NCBI RefSeq assembly: GCF_024749285.1
Contig: NZ_CP087196.1
Coordinates: forward strand, 4,030,001-4,094,000
DNA length: 64,000 nt
Source of the DNA: Pseudomonas sp. B21-015
Lineage (GTDB): Bacteria; Pseudomonadota; Gammaproteobacteria; Pseudomonadales; Pseudomonadaceae
Direction: 5' to 3'
The position numbers and the translations under genes are program-made. Below, in pieces: positions 62,530 to 64,000 of this stretch. The notes below the pieces were generated by a model. It did no database searches. It had not been told where the DNA came from and saw only the letters and a list, made by a program, of their open reading frames with translations. Every line of letters begins with the position of its first letter. Position 1 is the first letter of the stretch.

Positions 62530-62729
62530 CTGCGCCGCTCCCGCAACCCCTGACAACTGACGCAGGTCGCACAACCCTGGATCGTCTGTTGACGAAGTAA
62601 CGGGATAGGTTCGTCGCAATCCTCACAGATTTGGGCGCTGACGGCGCACGTTGGGCGCTGACGGCGATCCAACGCCACCTGTAGGAAGTACTCGGCCTGG
62701 TCGTTGGCGATATCGATAACATCAGTCAT
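62526..62729 (-). CDS. TraR/DksA-like zinc-finger protein
   Basis: 67-aa protein with a C-X2-C-X17-C-X2-C finger (Cys35, Cys38, Cys56, Cys59) of the TraR/DksA family; two further Cys (28, 53) flank it. Such short phage members bind RNA polymerase's secondary channel and may shift host transcription without ppGpp. The ATG at 62729 is internal to the end of the CII-like gene (8-bp overlap). Confidence 0.82.
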   Translation of the reverse strand: MTDVIDIANDQAEYFLQVALDRRQRPTCAVSAQICEDCDEPIPLLRQQTIQGCATCVSCQGLRERRR

Positions 62730-63210
62730 CTTGGCGGGCCTCCATCGCTTCCCTGGCCCCGGCCATGATGCCCAACACCGCACGGATTACGTCGTTGCCG
62801 TGCTTCTCCAGGCATTCAACTTCGCGCGGCTCCCAGACGTTGTCGGCGGCACCTTCGTGCATGCTGGAAACAAACAGGCCGGTCTGGTGTAGCACCTTGC
62901 TGACCGCCAGCAAAGCTTCCTTGGTCGGCGCCGCCGCTTCCGGCTTGTACCAGACCATGCCAGCGGGCCGCATCAGGGCATCCAGCAACAAGGGATTTGC
63001 CGTCAGGCGTATCACCTCCTCCAGCTCATCAGGATCAAGCCACCGGCGCTCTTCGTCGTGCTTTAGTTTCTTCTGGAGAGTGTCGTAATCGATGACCATG
63101 TCCAGCGCCAGAGCAGTTACACCGCCCCGATAATCATGGCCTGCCCGGTAAAGGGCTTTGCGCAGCGAAAGGACCGGGCCGGCGCCCGGCAAAAGATCTG
63201 TGCGACTCAT
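62722..63210 (-). CDS. Phage regulatory protein, CII (CP76) family
   Basis: 162-aa DNA-binding regulator of the phage CII/CP76 family. SLRKALYRAGHDYRGGVTALALDMVIDYDTLQKKLKHDEERRWLDPDELEEVI is the helix-turn-helix and conserved core (quoted here in part as ALALDMVIDYDTLQKKL). It would choose between early replication and lysogeny. Its RBS AGGGG lies in the loop of a 7-bp hairpin just before the ATG. Confidence 0.85.
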   Translation of the reverse strand: MSRTDLLPGAGPVLSLRKALYRAGHDYRGGVTALALDMVIDYDTLQKKLKHDEERRWLDPDELEEVIRLTANPLLLDALMRPAGMVWYKPEAAAPTKEALLAVSKVLHQTGLFVSSMHEGAADNVWEPREVECLEKHGNDVIRAVLGIMAGAREAMEARQDD

Positions 63211-63212
63211 AA

Positions 63213-63233
63213 CCGTAAATCCCCTGTTTACGG
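63213..63233 (-). promoter_or_regulatory. Hairpin around the cII ribosome binding site
   Basis: On the minus strand CCGTAAA pairs with TTTACGG around a CAGGGGA loop that contains the Shine-Dalgarno sequence. The ATG follows two bases later. As DNA it is also a good dyad for a repressor. Either way it can control cII. Confidence 0.55.
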
Positions 63234-63292
63234 TGTGGCCGTAGAGCCAAACACGCTCTATTCTACGACCACGACCGATGTGCTGTGCGAAT

Positions 63293-63525
63293 CGTGCTGT
63301 GCAGCACGGTTCATCGTTCCAGTCGGCCCAGGGGATCTTATGGTGAGAGGTCCTGGGCCGACGCGCTATGTAGCGACTTGCATGTACGTGTAGCTCGTTA
63401 CTTCCGGCCTGGTGTTTCTTTGGTGAGAGGTTCCAGGCAGGTGTTTCATGTGGCGTTATGGTGTGTGCTGCGTATCGCCACTGCTGGGCTGGGGGATTCT
63501 TATGGTGAGAGGCCCCAGCTCAGCA
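63293..63525. ncRNA. Hairpin array with shared loop TGGTGAGAGG
   Basis: Three hairpins carry the same loop. Stem GTCGGCCCAGG/CCTGGGCCGAC (63322-63362), stem GCCTGG/CCAGGC (63407-63438) and stem TGCTGGGCTGGGG/CCCCAGCTCAGCA (63482-63525, one mismatch). Loops read ATCTTATGGTGAGAGG, TTTCTTTGGTGAGAGG and ATTCTTATGGTGAGAGG, spaced 80-82 bp. A fourth hairpin GTGGCG/CGCCAC (63450-63481) has TTATGGTGTG in its loop, and a CGTGCTG/CAGCACG dyad lies at 63293-63308. They fall between the cro- and cII-like genes, so on the early mRNA the loops read CCUCUCACCAUAAGA. A C4-type antisense RNA or protein-binding array is possible. Confidence 0.65.
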
Positions 63526-63528
63526 CTT

Positions 63529-63756
63529 TTATGCACCCTTTGAGCCTCTCAAATATGCCCAATCTATGTCTGGGCGAAGCTGCTCACAGGTAACAACACC
63601 TTGACTCTCACGTTCGATACAAACAGCCAACGCGACGCTAGCCCTTCGGTTTCCATATGCGACTTGTCTCAGCTGCCCTGCGGATGTGAGACAGCGGGCA
63701 GCAAACGCATCAAGCGCATTCTTATCTAAAGCTTTGATGTAGTCGTGCAAGGTCAT
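63529..63756 (-). CDS. Cro/YdaS-like phage regulator
   Basis: 75-aa DNA-binding protein. The helix-turn-helix is in CLTSAGQLRQVAYGNRRASVALAVCIERES, and the ending LRPDIDWAYLRGS is the typical YdaS/Cro close. AGGAG precedes the ATG. It is divergent from the CI-like repressor gene with operator-like repeats between them, which is the standard lysis/lysogeny switch. Confidence 0.85.
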   Translation of the reverse strand: MTLHDYIKALDKNALDAFAARCLTSAGQLRQVAYGNRRASVALAVCIERESQGVVTCEQLRPDIDWAYLRGSKGA

Positions 63757-63781
63757 AGCCGTCTCCTGTCATACGACAAGA

Positions 63782-63835
63782 TTAGCAATTGCTAAACATC
63801 AGAGCAATAGCAATCTGTAATTTACTAAGTGCTAA
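63782..63835. promoter_or_regulatory. Operator-like palindromes between cro and cI
   Basis: TTAGCAATTGCTAA at 63782-63795 is a perfect dyad; TTACTAAGTGCTAA at 63822-63835 is a related imperfect one 40 bp away, and AGCAATAGCAAT lies between them. Their place in the divergent promoter region makes them candidate CI/Cro operators. Confidence 0.7.
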
Positions 63836-63855
63836 ATGGGCGTAAAAATTCAGGG

Positions 63856-64000
63856 ATGAATATCAATGAACTCCGCGTGGAAGCTTTGAGGCGCCTGATT
63901 GGCAACCTGAAAGCCAAAGAATTCGCCGATAAGCATGATCTCGATGCTTCTTACATTTCCCAACTCTTGAATGGCCATAGGCCTATGGGGGAGAAAGCAG
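63856..64000 (+). CDS. CI-like repressor, N-terminal part (cut by window end)
   Basis: The first 48 codons encode an XRE-type helix-turn-helix: LRRLIGNLKAKEFADKHDLDASYISQLLNGHRPMGEKA, with helix 2 and 3 at AKEFADKHDLDASYISQLL (quoted in part). AGGG lies directly before the ATG. It is divergent from the Cro-like gene and should be the prophage repressor; whether a LexA-type self-cleaving domain follows cannot be seen. Confidence 0.8.
   Translation, partial: MNINELRVEALRRLIGNLKAKEFADKHDLDASYISQLLNGHRPMGEKA

Larger units (their letters stand above)
35536..64000. mobile_element. Prophage integrated in dusA (right end outside the window)
   Basis: At least 28 kb of phage genes. Right to left on the minus strand: Cro-like, CII-like, DksA-like, primase-helicase, holin, HNH, terminases, portal, protease, capsid, connectors, contractile tail, fibre, lysis, cargo. 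A CI-like repressor starts on the plus strand at the right edge. Head genes are HK97-like and tail genes Mu-like. No integrase lies in the window. All structural genes have open frames, so the prophage could be inducible. Confidence 0.93.

Overview
The window looks like a chromosome segment of a fluorescent-group Pseudomonas. The evidence is typical Pseudomonas REP elements, a copABCD copper operon, a periplasmic PheC-type cyclohexadienyl dehydratase, an arylamine N-acetyltransferase, paired diguanylate cyclases and L,D-transpeptidases, and high-GC coding in the core genes. The species is inferred, not proven.

Layout. (1) 0.3-4.5 kb is core-like: a nucleobase permease, an unknown membrane protein and an N-acetyltransferase. 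(2) 4.7-14.3 kb is an AT-richer accessory island bordered by transposon wreckage: a group II intron 3' end, IS66, IS1182-like and IS1380-like fragments. It carries an apparently uncharacterised set of metabolic genes on the minus strand: cytochrome c, a PobA-like flavin monooxygenase with altered catalytic tyrosines, a class I amidotransferase, a LysE exporter, an atypical glutamate-racemase homologue, a GST, a terminator, then a second anthranilate synthase pair (TrpE-like/TrpG-like). Together these suggest that chorismate is drawn into an aminobenzoate-type product that is hydroxylated, modified with an amino acid and exported. That pathway is inference. (3) 14.3-22.1 kb is core-like again: two c-di-GMP enzymes and two divergently transcribed L,D-transpeptidases. 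(4) 22.2-30.9 kb handles metals: copABCD, then a Met-rich periplasmic protein, a DUF2933-type peptide and a copper/silver P-type ATPase. The second group lies between two diverged copies of the 5' end of pheC. (5) 31-35.5 kb is a patch of small genes and IS elements: a lipoprotein, a hemerythrin, a decayed IS4-type transposase, a small YopT-like cysteine protease, and an intact IS3-type element flanked by perfect 101-bp direct repeats just upstream of dusA.

(6) From about 35.5 kb to the window end is a prophage integrated in the 5' end of dusA. Only the first 25 or so dusA codons remain at this junction, and the other end and the integrase lie outside the window. It is a mosaic: HK97-type head and packaging genes (terminases, portal, S49 protease, capsid, HNH, connectors) with a Mu-type contractile tail (terminator, sheath, tube, -1 frameshifted chaperone, tape measure, baseplate gp43-gp48, fibre). 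A lysis cassette with nested spanins and an AT-rich cargo gene lie at the dusA edge. Replication and control genes lie at the right: a primase-helicase next to an array of CCC(A/G)ACACA iterons, a DksA-like zinc finger, a CII-like regulator, a Cro-like regulator, and the start of a divergent CI-like repressor. Between cro and cII is a run of hairpins, three of which share the loop sequence TGGTGAGAGG.

The best candidates for undescribed biology are the island metabolic cluster, the repeated-loop hairpins, the iteron array and the orphan C58-type protease. All identifications come from reading motifs by eye; no database search was possible.
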